A stretch of 64,000 nt of DNA, from assembly GCF_000632495.1 (NCBI RefSeq), contig NZ_JFZT01000044.1, forward strand, positions 114,508 through 178,507, read 5' to 3'. Source of the DNA: Candidatus Acidianus copahuensis (GTDB taxonomy: Archaea > Thermoproteota > Thermoprotei_A > Sulfolobales > Sulfolobaceae). The position numbers were made by a program, and so were the translations under genes. Positions 26,872 to 34,497 of this stretch are shown here, one piece after another; the stretch's first letter is position 1; every line of letters starts with the position of its first letter. The notes under the pieces are model-generated. The model made no database searches. It was not told where the DNA came from and saw only the letters and a program-made list of their open reading frames with translations.

Positions 26872-27197
26872 GCCGTTGTCAGCAGTTTAGCTTAGATCGT
26901 GACATTTATATACATTTCATGATTTTCACTTCAAACCAAAATACTTAATATATATATATATTCTAAAATCAATATTATATCGTCCCAAATGTGGGTGTGT
27001 AGACCCGAAGAAGGGACAAAAAAAGAGTGAAGGAGGAACTAAGGATGTGCGGGTTTCCCCACACCCCGGTCTTCGGTGGTGTGGGTGGGGTTAGCCCGCT
27101 AATGGGGCGGAGCGTGATGATGAGCTTCGGCTCATAACGTGGTGAAGCCCAAGGGTTTCATGGACATGACAATAAATGTCCGTAAAACCCAAACCCC
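26872..27197 (+). repeat. R1 repeat, best-preserved copy
   Basis: 326 bp. A BRE/TATA-like promoter (CAAAATACTTAATATATA, 26936 on) predicts transcription from about 26975. Hairpin 1 at 27049-27099 has arms GCGGG/CCCGC and CCCCACACC/GGTGTGG...GGGG. Hairpin 2 at 27120-27135 is TGAGC-TTCG-GCTCA, a UUCG tetraloop. Hairpin 3 at 27144-27159 is GAAGC/GTTTC. Hairpin 4 at 27162-27181 is GGACAT/ATGTCC. It ends GTAAAACCCAAACCCC. Candidate non-coding RNA carried by a small mobile element. Confidence 0.85.
26975..27197 (+). ncRNA. Candidate structured RNA within R1
   Basis: Inferred transcript from the R1 promoter to the R1 right end. The hairpins are kept by paired substitutions between copies: TGAGC/GCTCA here, TGAAC/GTTCA at 2540, TGAGC/GTTTA in the copy at 24350. 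A 3' end at the element border followed by flanking DNA would resemble TnpB guide RNAs; IS110-type bridge RNAs are another precedent. No transcript evidence is available here. Confidence 0.45.
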
Positions 27198-27495
27198 TAG
27201 ATCAAGTTGCTAAGGAACTTTATTTAAGTGGAGAGAAGGAGTTAGTTAGTTACCTTCTATCTTCGCTTACTTTGCTGAGAGAGGATCTTAGACAGTTAGG
27301 AGACGAGGCAATAATTTCGGCATTAGCTGTAATGGAATCTAGACTTAATATGAAACAGCGGGGCATTAAGTATTTTGAGGACGTATTAAATAGCGCAATA
27401 TTTCTAGGAGACTCTATTGAAAAGTACTTTTCAGCCGGCGAGATGTTTAGTACTCAGAGACAGGATGAAGTAGAACCTAAATAATTTCTTATATC

Positions 27496-27534
27496 TGACC
27501 TCCTCTCCTCAAAGGTGAGGCTTTCGGCTGTAAA
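27496..27534 (-). repeat. Mini-palindromic element, 39 bp
   Basis: On the minus strand TTTTACAGCCGAAAGCCTCA, then CCTTTGAGGAGAGGAGGTCA. The hairpin arms differ from the 25851 copy (CCTCACC/GGAGAGG-like against CTCGCT/AGCGAG) but still pair. It lies just after the split gene. Confidence 0.65.
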
Positions 27535-27672
27535 AGTCTAACTCCTTGTGACGATTAATCTTTGTATCTTGTATGAGATTATCTTTCCTAGGATAAGGGT
27601 TAGAAAGATCCAACATAAGGTAAGGATGGATAACCGTGTTATATCAAAATCTTCTCGTCTCCCTACCTTCAT

Positions 27673-27990
27673 TTGCATGACGTAGGTTTCTACGAAATGA
27701 GACAAAAAGTGACAGATGGAGAAATATCAAAGGAGTTCAAACTAGTCAACCCAGCCTACACCTCAAGGACTTGTCCTCGTTGCATTTACGTCAAGAAGAA
27801 ATGCCCTTTCACACAGAGGACTTTCTTCTATGAAAGTTGTGGATACATCGCAGACCGCGATTTAGTCGGTTACCTTAACGTTTTGTCTCGTGCAGGCTCG
27901 GAGTCATCTTAGATCCTGTGGAGTTGACCCCTCTACCTTCTTAAAGCTAAGGAAAGAGTTAACGATGAAGCAGGAACCTTTGCACTTCAG
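27673..27990 (+). pseudogene. tnpB C-terminal remnant
   Basis: The frame 27673-27912 encodes the end of a TnpB-like protein: EFKLVNPAYTSRTCPRC, then FYESCGYIADRDLVGYLNVL. This is the zinc ribbon and the last RuvC Asp (ADRD). It belongs to a different subfamily from the intact gene at 21539. The N-terminal 300 or so residues are absent, and the tail after 27912 (GATCCTGTGGAGTTGACCCC) is out of frame. A similar decayed tail is at 31435 and a scrap at 51165. The DNA from 27990 to 28178 shows no gene. Confidence 0.75.
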
Positions 27991-28178
27991 TTATAGATCA
28001 CCGCTGAAAGATCTATCGTAGTAGGCTTAGTGAAGTAGTATTGTACCCGTGAATGGAGGAACTTAAGTTTATGGACTATTCAATAACTTACACATTGGAT
28101 TTTAAGAACTATAGCATAAAGCAGTATCGTGATAGACCAATCAGATGATGAATCAAGAAGATAAAGAGATCGGATAGA

Positions 28179-29225
28179 TCATTTTCTCCTTATGAAGCTA
28201 GAGCTATAGCTCGATAGGGGATATGGGGATATTTGTTCTGACAAAAGGTATACATCATAATCCTTTTCCTTAGCTAAGTATTCTACTGAGAAATCCTTAG
28301 TAAACGCTAACTGAAATCCTCGCCTACTTATAAGTATAATTTCACTATCCTCTAATGCATTAGTAATAACTGGATTTCCTACTTGCTTAACTAAATCCAA
28401 TTCATATGTTCCAGTTTTGTCTAATATTCTAAAGAGCTTAGAGTAAATGGTTGGAGATAAGAAAACAGTAACGTCTTTTCCGAATCCCTCTCTTGTCATA
28501 AGGCTATAAGCTTTAAGTATATCATTAGCTACATTTCCAGGTTGATCCCAATCATTTCCATCAATCTTAATTCCATAATTTGACGGCGATAATGGATGAT
28601 ACTTAAGAATGGTTTCACTTTCCATCTTAACGAATTTATACGCCGAAGATATAGCTACTGGTTTAGCTTGATCGGGATTAGCATTTGCTAGTAGTATCTT
28701 AACTTCTAGAGATAAGTAAGGTATCTCTGATATTCTCTTTGCGCTTTCTTGAATTACTGAACCATCTGAATATTTGCTTTCGCTTAACGTGATTATATTT
28801 GAGTCAAATTTGACTTTACTAAAGTTAGATACTATGGATGAATCCTTTACAGCATCCTTTATCCATGACTCTAATTCATTTTCTCTATTTGGTACTATTT
28901 TTTCTTCCTTATTTCCTTGGATGGGAAAAGTCTCTTGCTTTCCTATTATTTTTGAAGCCTCTTCCCATCCTTTCTTAATATAATTAAACTCATCAGGAGA
29001 AACCTCATAAAGCATTCTCAAAAACTCACCAAAGTGCGTCATCTCTTCCGAGGCTATATCTTCATGAGCAGCCTTTAGCCTAGGATCTGCGATTAAATTG
29101 CCTTGTTGAAAATAGTAATTTATTGCGTCAATTTCAGCAGCTAATGAACCTCTAATAGCCCTTTGCATTTCTTCTTTATTGAATTTCTCTTTTCTATTTA
29201 ACGTAGACGGATCATTTGAGAACAT
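28179..29225 (-). CDS. Encapsulin shell protein fused to N-terminal ferritin-like domain
   Basis: 348 aa. Residues about 15-95 form a ferritin-like helical domain with di-iron ligands Glu31 (AAEIDAINYYFQQ), Glu60/Glu61 and His64 (SEEMTHFGEFL). After a roughly 20-residue polar linker, residues about 115-348 match the HK97-fold encapsulin shell: SWIKDAVKDSSIVSNFSKVK, then FLSPTIYSKLFRILDKTGTY, GNPVITNALEDSEIILISRR, GFQLAFTKDFSVEYLAKEKD, VYLLSEQISPYPLSSYSS. The same order and length (about 345 aa) are known in the Pyrococcus furiosus virus-like particle protein. Expected role: a protein nanocompartment that oxidises and stores iron and protects from oxidative stress. No separate cargo gene is adjacent, as expected when cargo is fused. 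Confidence 0.88.
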   Translation of the reverse strand: MFSNDPSTLNRKEKFNKEEMQRAIRGSLAAEIDAINYYFQQGNLIADPRLKAAHEDIASEEMTHFGEFLRMLYEVSPDEFNYIKKGWEEASKIIGKQETFPIQGNKEEKIVPNRENELESWIKDAVKDSSIVSNFSKVKFDSNIITLSESKYSDGSVIQESAKRISEIPYLSLEVKILLANANPDQAKPVAISSAYKFVKMESETILKYHPLSPSNYGIKIDGNDWDQPGNVANDILKAYSLMTREGFGKDVTVFLSPTIYSKLFRILDKTGTYELDLVKQVGNPVITNALEDSEIILISRRGFQLAFTKDFSVEYLAKEKDYDVYLLSEQISPYPLSSYSSSFIRRK

Positions 29226-29386
29226 AAATTATATAGTAAAGGAAGAATAAAATGTTTTTGGCAGAGAAACAAATATCGTTTTAAACAAGGTTTATATGTT
29301 TATTTTCAAGAAATAGTTCCGCTGTTTTGCGCTCGTTGAGAAATGTTGATATATTTTTAAATCCCTTTTTACACTAAGGTGCTGGT

Positions 29387-29908
29387 TTGAGAGGTCTTTT
29401 CCCAGGAAGATTTCAGCCATTTCATTTTGGCCATCTTTCAGTTGTAAAATGGGCTCTGGAAAGGGTAGACGAATTAGTGATTCTTATAGGCAGTGTTAAT
29501 GATAGCCATACTCTTCTCAATCCATTTACTGCTGGAGAAAGAATTGAAATGATAAGGAATTCGTTGGTAGAAAATGAAATAGATCTAAGAAAAATATTTA
29601 TAATTCCAGTATCAGAGATTCTTATAAGTTCTATGTGGGCTAGACAAGTGATGTCTTTAGCGCCTAAATTTGACGTTGTATTTACAAGAAATCCCTTGGT
29701 AATTACGGCATTCAAGGAATGTGGAATTAAGGTTATTGTTCCACCCTCTTTTAACAGAGAAAAGTTTAGCTCTACCAAAATTAGAAAGAGTATGCTTTCT
29801 GATGATAAAACATGGGAAGAGCTCTTACCTGACTCTGTTCGAAAATTCATTATAGAGAGAGATCTAGTTTCAAGGATAAGGGAAATTGCTAAATCTGATA
29901 AGCAATGA
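29387..29908 (+). CDS. Nicotinamide-nucleotide adenylyltransferase (archaeal NMNAT)
   Basis: Makes NAD from NMN and ATP, the last step of NAD synthesis. 173 aa, normal for the archaeal type. The nucleotidyltransferase motif GRFQPFHFGHLSVVKWAL (GRFQPxHxGH) is at the N-terminus, with LNPFTAGERIEMIRNSL in the middle and FSSTKIRKSM near residue 130 as the ISSTxIR-type motif. The start is TTG 29387, giving MRGLFPGRF directly before the motif; no ATG fits. It is divergent from the encapsulin gene with about 160 bases between. Confidence 0.92.
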   Translation: MRGLFPGRFQPFHFGHLSVVKWALERVDELVILIGSVNDSHTLLNPFTAGERIEMIRNSLVENEIDLRKIFIIPVSEILISSMWARQVMSLAPKFDVVFTRNPLVITAFKECGIKVIVPPSFNREKFSSTKIRKSMLSDDKTWEELLPDSVRKFIIERDLVSRIREIAKSDKQ

Positions 29909-30004
29909 ACTAGGAAAGGTTTGAGGAAGTTGTTAGGATGAACAACACGTAACACACTGAAAATAAGGGTATACGTTTATTACTGCCTTATTCAAGGATT
30001 AAAT

Positions 30005-30559
30005 ATGTCGTCTATTTTTGACAGTATTCATTCATGGAACTTTAAGCCATATAGAAGAATGGGAGTTACAATTGATGAGGAGATCTTTTACGCAAAGATG
30101 TTATCTAAGTACGTTGAATCATTAAGTCCTTCTAAAATCCTTGAAATAGGGTGCGGAAACGGAATATTTAGTCTTACTCTTAAAAAAACGTTCCCTAAAT
30201 TAGATCTTTTATCTTTAGATCTATGGAATGACGAAATGAGGATACCGGAAGTAAAGGGATACTTAAGTGAGGTCGACTCCAACATGGTTCAAAATCTTTT
30301 TCCATTGCCTACTCGCGATTCGTACTTTGACGTAGTTTATGCTCCTCTTTACTTTTATAACTTACCTAGAAGCAGAAGAGATGAGGCAGCTTCAGAAGTA
30401 GTTAGGGTGATAAAGCCTGGCGGATACTTAATTCTTATAGATTTAGAAATAGTAAGAAATATGAGAAATTCCTTCCAGAAAGTGGGTTTAATCGAGAAAG
30501 ATTATCACGTTGCTCAGGGGGTTTTCTTTTCCCTTTTACAAAAAGGAGAAAAATATTGA
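30005..30559 (+). CDS. Class I SAM-dependent methyltransferase
   Basis: 184 aa. The Rossmann methyltransferase core is shown by motif I KILEIGCGNGIFSLTL, motif II LDLLSLDL, motif IV region DVVYAPLYFYNLP and motif V/VI VIKPGGYLILIDLE. It has a short N-terminal lid and no added C-terminal domain, as in Methyltransf_11 proteins of unknown substrate. It follows NMNAT by about 95 bases on the same strand but probably has its own promoter. Confidence 0.85.
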   Translation: MSSIFDSIHSWNFKPYRRMGVTIDEEIFYAKMLSKYVESLSPSKILEIGCGNGIFSLTLKKTFPKLDLLSLDLWNDEMRIPEVKGYLSEVDSNMVQNLFPLPTRDSYFDVVYAPLYFYNLPRSRRDEAASEVVRVIKPGGYLILIDLEIVRNMRNSFQKVGLIEKDYHVAQGVFFSLLQKGEKY

Positions 30560-30653
30560 GTCTATCTAGGAAAACATGTCAACATTCTCTCCTTTCAACA
30601 AGAAGATATATTAGCAACTGGAATATCAAAGGGTTTTAAGGGAAAGCTTAATA

Positions 30654-30676
30654 ATAGTATACGAGATATAGTATAC
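30654..30676 (+). promoter_or_regulatory. Candidate VapB operator: two ATAGTATAC repeats
   Basis: ATAGTATAC occurs at 30654-30662 and 30668-30676, 14 bases centre to centre, each with the palindrome GTATAC, ending two bases before the vapB ATG. Ribbon-helix-helix antitoxins bind such paired sites and repress their own operon. Confidence 0.55.
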
Positions 30677-30678
30677 AT

Positions 30679-30909
30679 ATGAGCGAAGTAGTATCAGTAA
30701 GGTTAAAGAGGGATATAGTAAAGGAAGTAGACGATTTAGTGAAACTAGGGCTCTTTAGTTCAAGGAATGAGGCTTTGAACTTCTTGATCTCGCAGGGACT
30801 AAAGGAAGTAGACTACCTCAAAGAAGAGCTTGAAAAGGCTAAGAAAGTGTCAATACCAAAAATAGATAAGACCCTTGAAGACTTCTTGGGAGAAAGGGAA
30901 AGGTTTTGA
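30679..30909 (+). CDS. vapB: VapB-type ribbon-helix-helix antitoxin
   Basis: 76 aa. An N-terminal ribbon EVVSVRLKRDIVKEVDDLVK is followed by helix-turn-helix GLFSSRNEALNFLISQGLKE, typical of RHH (MetJ/CopG) antitoxins that bind DNA as dimers. The C-terminal 25 residues are charged and would wrap the toxin. Its stop overlaps the toxin's TTG start (30906), so translation is coupled. Paired GTATAC sites just before the start suggest autorepression. Confidence 0.88.
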   Translation: MSEVVSVRLKRDIVKEVDDLVKLGLFSSRNEALNFLISQGLKEVDYLKEELEKAKKVSIPKIDKTLEDFLGERERF

Positions 30910-31331
30910 AATACTTTGATACCAGCGTGCTCATACTCCCCCTATTAAACGATCATAGAAGAAAGAAAGCGATAGAAGAGTTAGAAAGTGGTGGGATAAC
31001 CTCTGAACTAGGTTTAATTGAACTCGTAAGCTACCTTTCGAGGAACTTAAATAATGACATTATACCTTATGCTATGAGACTATTAAAGGACTATAACATT
31101 AATGTTAAGACAATTAAAGACACAAGACAGAGTTTCATCGGTGAGCTTAGCAATGTGGTATACGTAGCGCTCCGCGTTGCTAAAGATGTAAGGCTTAAAA
31201 CTTTAGATTTACTTCATATCTCCTATGTAATACTTTTTCAGGTAGACGAACTAGTTACTGCAGATAGAGAGTTTGAAAAAGCGTCAGATTTCCTTTCAAG
31301 GAAGGGAGTTACGCTAAAAGTAATTATCTAG
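30906..31331 (+). CDS. vapC: VapC-type PIN-domain ribonuclease toxin
   Basis: 141 aa with the PIN fold. Acidic active-site residues are Asp4 (MKYFDTSVLI), Glu in ITSELGLIELVSYL, Asp in LKTLDLLHISYV and Asp in VTADREFEKAS. Such toxins cut tRNA or rRNA when free of VapB. Translation should start at TTG 30906, because the PIN motif FDTS needs this N-terminus. The ribosome can reinitiate from the overlapping vapB stop. Confidence 0.9.
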   Translation: MKYFDTSVLILPLLNDHRRKKAIEELESGGITSELGLIELVSYLSRNLNNDIIPYAMRLLKDYNINVKTIKDTRQSFIGELSNVVYVALRVAKDVRLKTLDLLHISYVILFQVDELVTADREFEKASDFLSRKGVTLKVII

Positions 31332-31434
31332 GATTGCTGCATTGATTATTTTCTGTTTAAAAAGTTGTGTGTATTAGTGTTGTCTTATTATAATTACTAC
31401 GAGAAAAATCCGCTGAGGAAATTAAAAAGTAGTG

Positions 31435-31680
31435 TAAGAGTTCAAATTAGTTAATCCTACACCTCAAGGTCTTGCCCACGTTACTGATATATGAAAGAGA
31501 TATCCATTTCAGAAAGCACCTTCGTTTATCCGCATTGTGCTTATAAAGCTTACCGTGACTCTATGGATCTCTCAATATTTTGTCTCGTTTTAGTTTGAAC
31601 CAACCCTTCGATCCTGTAAAGGATCTTCCGCCTTGTCTAAAGCAAAGGTTAACAAGGAGGCAAGATCAACCGAAAGGTTA
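31435..31680 (+). pseudogene. tnpB C-terminal remnant, decayed
   Basis: Parallel to the 27673 remnant but with frameshifts. GAGTTCAAATTAGTTAATCC encodes EFKLVNP, the piece CACCTCAAGGTCTTGCCCAC keeps the TSRSCP step in another frame, then FCLVLV where the other has LNVLSRAG, then a tail CTAAAGCAAAGGTTAACAAG. No intact frame exists. It fills the gap between vapC and the convergent gene at 31688. The rest of the gap shows nothing. Confidence 0.6.
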
Positions 31681-31687
31681 GGGTATT

Positions 31688-32092
31688 TCACTTATCATAT
31701 TTTGTTCTCTTAGAGACGGGAGGAAATCCGTTTTTAACGCCAAAGTCTTCTAACGCTTTGATTTCCTCCTTATGAAAACCTAGGAATAAGCCTTTTCCTT
31801 TTCCCCCAACGTAAAGATTACCCTTCATATGTATTAGTGAACCTAGAGTTTGACTAATGACTTCAATTGTATGACCTTTAACCTCAATCTTAACGTTATT
31901 TCCTTCCCAGTTTACGTAAGGGTAATCGCTATGCCTAGGTCTTAAAACTTTCTTAAGTTCATCATGTTCTAAGTCTACGTGAGTAACTCTAGCCCTACTA
32001 TAGCCCTTTATGTGAACATAGACACGAGCTCCCTCTAAAAGTTTACCATCCAATTTAACCTGAGCCTCGATCTGGATTTTTCCTTCAGCCAT
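31688..32092 (-). CDS. Conserved-looking hypothetical protein, 134 aa
   Basis: Not recognised. Soluble, basic and mostly beta by pattern. The first 60 residues alternate hydrophobic and polar (KIQIEAQVKLDGKLLEGARV, VYVHIKGYSRARVTHVDL), and the middle NNVKIEVKGHTIEVISQT could be an OB- or SH3-like barrel. A Gly-rich loop YVGGKGKGLFLGF and a Lys-rich tail follow. Nucleic-acid binding is conceivable from composition only. Single gene with tnpB debris and R2 on either side. Confidence 0.6.
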   Translation of the reverse strand: MAEGKIQIEAQVKLDGKLLEGARVYVHIKGYSRARVTHVDLEHDELKKVLRPRHSDYPYVNWEGNNVKIEVKGHTIEVISQTLGSLIHMKGNLYVGGKGKGLFLGFHKEEIKALEDFGVKNGFPPVSKRTKYDK

Positions 32093-32188
32093 AAATGTGT
32101 TAGTTTAGAAAAACTAAAAGTTTGTAAGTTTTTGTCCTTCTAGTACATTACGCCTTTTCCTTATCTTTACCCGTTTTGGAGTAAGTGG

Positions 32189-32440
32189 TCGTGAAACTGT
32201 TTTTAATTCTAAGGTAACAAGAGGTTTTTAGATGTGTTTTAGGAAATTTTTACGATAAATCTCACATCGATGATGTGTACTGCACAAGGGTGTGATACCT
32301 AGAGGGATCCGTGCAGTTTTTCCCGATTCCTTGATCTTACATTGGAGTTAGATGTGCTATCAAGAAAGGTGCGGGTGAGGAGAAAGTCCTTAGAGGAGTA
32401 AAATACACTAAACGACCTAACCCTCTAGGGAAAAACGGTA
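32189..32440 (+). repeat. R2 repeat, diverged full copy
   Basis: Same order of landmarks as at 25941 (TCGTGAAACTGTTTTTAATT, TGTACTGCACAAGG, CTAGAGGGATCCGTGC, GGTGCGGGTGAGGAGAAAGT). It ends with CCCTCTAGGGAAAAACGGTA two bases before the MFS stop codon. The first arm of the end hairpin (GTCCTTAGAGG) is mostly kept. No gene in 32093-32441. Confidence 0.75.
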
Positions 32441-32441
32441 T

Positions 32442-33566
32442 TCAGACGAAGTTTAAGCAAATTAAAGAGATCACACAACCTAAGCATATACCGACTATAC
32501 CTATAAGGAAGCTATGAGATTCATATAACAGAAAACCTACTAAGGTTGGTGCTATCATTGTTCCAATCTGAGAAATTGAATTTGCGTAGCCAATTGAAGT
32601 TCCTGCACTTAAACTACCAGCCATTTTCATTATCATTGAGTCAGTAGGAGGCCTATAAGCGAAAGAGAATATTCCTAGAGTAAAAGCCTCCACTGGAAGG
32701 ATAAAACCTTGAGAAAACACGGTTGAAATAGCTATTATAATAAATCCTAAGAGATCCAATGCTATAAACCTCTTCTCTCCTATAATTCTAGACGTTGTTG
32801 CAAGTAATGTACCTACTAGTTGTCCTATTGAAAGCAGTAAGAGAAATAAGGCTGAGAACTCTACGCCAAGATGCCTATACAATATTAGAAGAGGGAAAAT
32901 CCATGTTACAGCTCCCCATGTAGCCCAGAGCTCACCCATCCTTACGAGTGTTGCGGTAAATATTTTCTTATCCAATAGCACTCTTAGGGATTTTTTTACG
33001 TTAGAATGCATGACTTGAATTCTCGTTCTTGAAGAAACTAGTGAAATTATAGAAAAGGATATAGCAAGTAAAACAAAAAAATATCTCCATTCTGAAACCA
33101 ATAGGGATGCAGTTACACTAAGAAGTATAAGAGTTATTGGGGCCGCAGATTCAAGTAAGGCAACCCTAGCAGTTAATGTATTCTCTTGGTTCTTAATTGC
33201 AACTATTTTCATTGCAGAGGGAAATATACCCGATGCTATAAGGCCAGCAAATAAGTAGATCAATAAAAGGGTAATGAAATTGTTTACAAAATATGCTAGC
33301 GCCATAAGAGGAATTAATACAAGAGAAGATATTGTTAAACTTCTACTTGGACCTTCTCTATCTATAACAAAACCCCAAGGTATAGAAGATGTTGTGTAAC
33401 CTAGATAGAAAAACGTGGCAACTAATCCTATTTGGATTGCGTCAAGATGAAATAAACCTGAAATCGGTACGGAGATGATTCCCCAGCTTAACCTCAAAGA
33501 CAGTTGAAGTAGAGTCCCTATCCAACCAATAACGAAGGATCTTTCCACACGTAAAGATATATGCAT
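32442..33566 (-). CDS. MFS transporter, C-terminus at an R2 border
   Basis: 374 aa with about 11-12 hydrophobic helices, a little shorter than most MFS proteins. Motif A analogue FVIDREGPSRSLTISSL is weakly kept (usual G-x-x-x-D-R-x-G-R). YRPPTDSMIMKMAG and SAGTSIGYANSISQIGTMIAP in the C-terminal half resemble oxalate/formate or nitrate-type branches, but no substrate can be named. The stop at 32442 is 2 bases from the R2 repeat, so a few residues may have been lost or replaced. Single gene, with TATA-like AAATTATATGCAT region at its start. Confidence 0.83.
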   Translation of the reverse strand: MHISLRVERSFVIGWIGTLLQLSLRLSWGIISVPISGLFHLDAIQIGLVATFFYLGYTTSSIPWGFVIDREGPSRSLTISSLVLIPLMALAYFVNNFITLLLIYLFAGLIASGIFPSAMKIVAIKNQENTLTARVALLESAAPITLILLSVTASLLVSEWRYFFVLLAISFSIISLVSSRTRIQVMHSNVKKSLRVLLDKKIFTATLVRMGELWATWGAVTWIFPLLILYRHLGVEFSALFLLLLSIGQLVGTLLATTSRIIGEKRFIALDLLGFIIIAISTVFSQGFILPVEAFTLGIFSFAYRPPTDSMIMKMAGSLSAGTSIGYANSISQIGTMIAPTLVGFLLYESHSFLIGIVGICLGCVISLICLNFV

Positions 33567-33664
33567 ATAATTTAATTATTTATGTTTTGCAAGGGAACTA
33601 ACTACCAAAGACATGCAGTCCACATAAAAAATCAGGTAAAAATTATATCTTATTTTTAAGGATC

Positions 33665-34054
33665 TTAATAAGTAAGTTCCTCCATCATCATTACGGATAA
33701 CGCGTCGGATATATCCCTTTGCGATAAGACTCCTATTAGTTTTTCTCCATCCAAAACAAGAAGATGCCTAATTCCATGCGTTTTCATTAGAACCGCAGCG
33801 TCTAATACGTTTTTTGAGGAATCAATAGAAATTACATTTTTGGAAGCTATACTCTCTACTGGTTTGTTCAAGTCGATTCCGTCAGCAACTGCACGTGTTA
33901 TATCTCTCTCGGTAACTATACCAACAGGATATTTGCCATTAAATAAGACAAGCGAACTCACATTATTTTTCCTCATAATAGATGCTGCTTCTTTTATGGA
34001 ATTACTTGGTTCACAAGTAATAGGAGTTTTTGAGATGAATTGTTTTAATGACAT
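33665..34054 (-). CDS. Two-CBS-domain protein
   Basis: 129 aa, a stand-alone CBS pair (Bateman module) that usually binds adenosine nucleotides such as AMP or ATP. Repeat 1 is TPITCEPSNSIKEAASIMRK to GIVTERDITRAVADG, and repeat 2 is NVISIDSSKNVLDAAVLMKT to GVLSQRDISDALSV. Both end in the G-[IV]-[VL]-[ST]-x-R-D motif whose Thr/Ser and Asp contact ribose. No partner domain is fused. A sensor role is likely but the target is unknown. Confidence 0.93.
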   Translation of the reverse strand: MSLKQFISKTPITCEPSNSIKEAASIMRKNNVSSLVLFNGKYPVGIVTERDITRAVADGIDLNKPVESIASKNVISIDSSKNVLDAAVLMKTHGIRHLLVLDGEKLIGVLSQRDISDALSVMMMEELTY

Positions 34055-34116
34055 ATAAGTATATGTTTGTTTACTCTATATATTAACTTTTGATAATTGC
34101 ACTAGATTCTATGCTG

Positions 34117-34497
34117 TCAGATTCGATTTTTAGATTTCCTTAGTGTTAATATTATACCTAAGACTATAAATAGAAAACCCAATATGATTGGTTTTACTCC
34201 GTAGAATAACCTAAATCCCTTTATAACTATGTTACCCCCATTATTTACAAATATAATGTAATATTTCCCAGGTTTAGTTAAAGTGATATTATTGCCTATT
34301 ATTACTACATTTTTACTAGTTGCGAGGATCTGGCCTTGTGATGTTAATTCTACTTTTGAATACCAAGGCTTAAAATAAAAGAACGTTCTTCCCCCATTGC
34401 CAATCTGGTTTGGTAATGTATAGCTCACTGGAAACACAATAATGGTTAATGCAAGTAGAGTAAGGCCTATGCTTAGAAAAATGTAACCTTCCCTCAT
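34117..34497 (-). CDS. Small two-helix membrane protein of an ABC operon
   Basis: 126 aa. An N-terminal helix (IFLSIGLTLLALTIIVFPVS), about 70 extracytoplasmic residues of beta pattern (VIIGNNITLTKPGKYYIIFV), a C-terminal helix (PIILGFLFIVLGIILTL) and basic tail RKSKNRI. It overlaps the permease gene by 4 bases and ends the three-gene ABC operon. It could be an accessory or sensor subunit of that transporter. The layout mirrors the protein at 23710. Confidence 0.7.
   Translation of the reverse strand: MREGYIFLSIGLTLLALTIIVFPVSYTLPNQIGNGGRTFFYFKPWYSKVELTSQGQILATSKNVVIIGNNITLTKPGKYYIIFVNNGGNIVIKGFRLFYGVKPIILGFLFIVLGIILTLRKSKNRI

Larger units (their letters stand above)
26711..27484 (+). pseudogene. 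Gene split by an R1 repeat
   Basis: An open frame before the repeat (26711-26871, translation starting VETFNEYLNSPVYSTLLQKI) is followed, after the 326-bp R1 copy, by another helical frame (27198-27484, LDQVAKELYLSGEKELVSYL). Both look like natural coding sequence and stop being so at the R1 borders, so one gene was probably interrupted. The 3' part can still be read from an ATG inside the repeat end (27176, MSVKPKP), giving a 102-residue chimera. No 5' start codon was found. The original product is a helical, charged protein that is not recognised. Confidence 0.6.

Noticed and set aside
27044..27136. Small protein frame in R1 starting MCGFPHTPVFGG
   Set aside because: It has a ribosome-binding-like motif but is not kept in the 24350 copy, which stops after one codon, and lengths differ. 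RNA structure explains conservation better.
19673..27197. R1 and R2 repeats as a CRISPR array
   Set aside because: Copies are hundreds of bases long, far apart, in both directions and without regular spacers; no cas genes are present.
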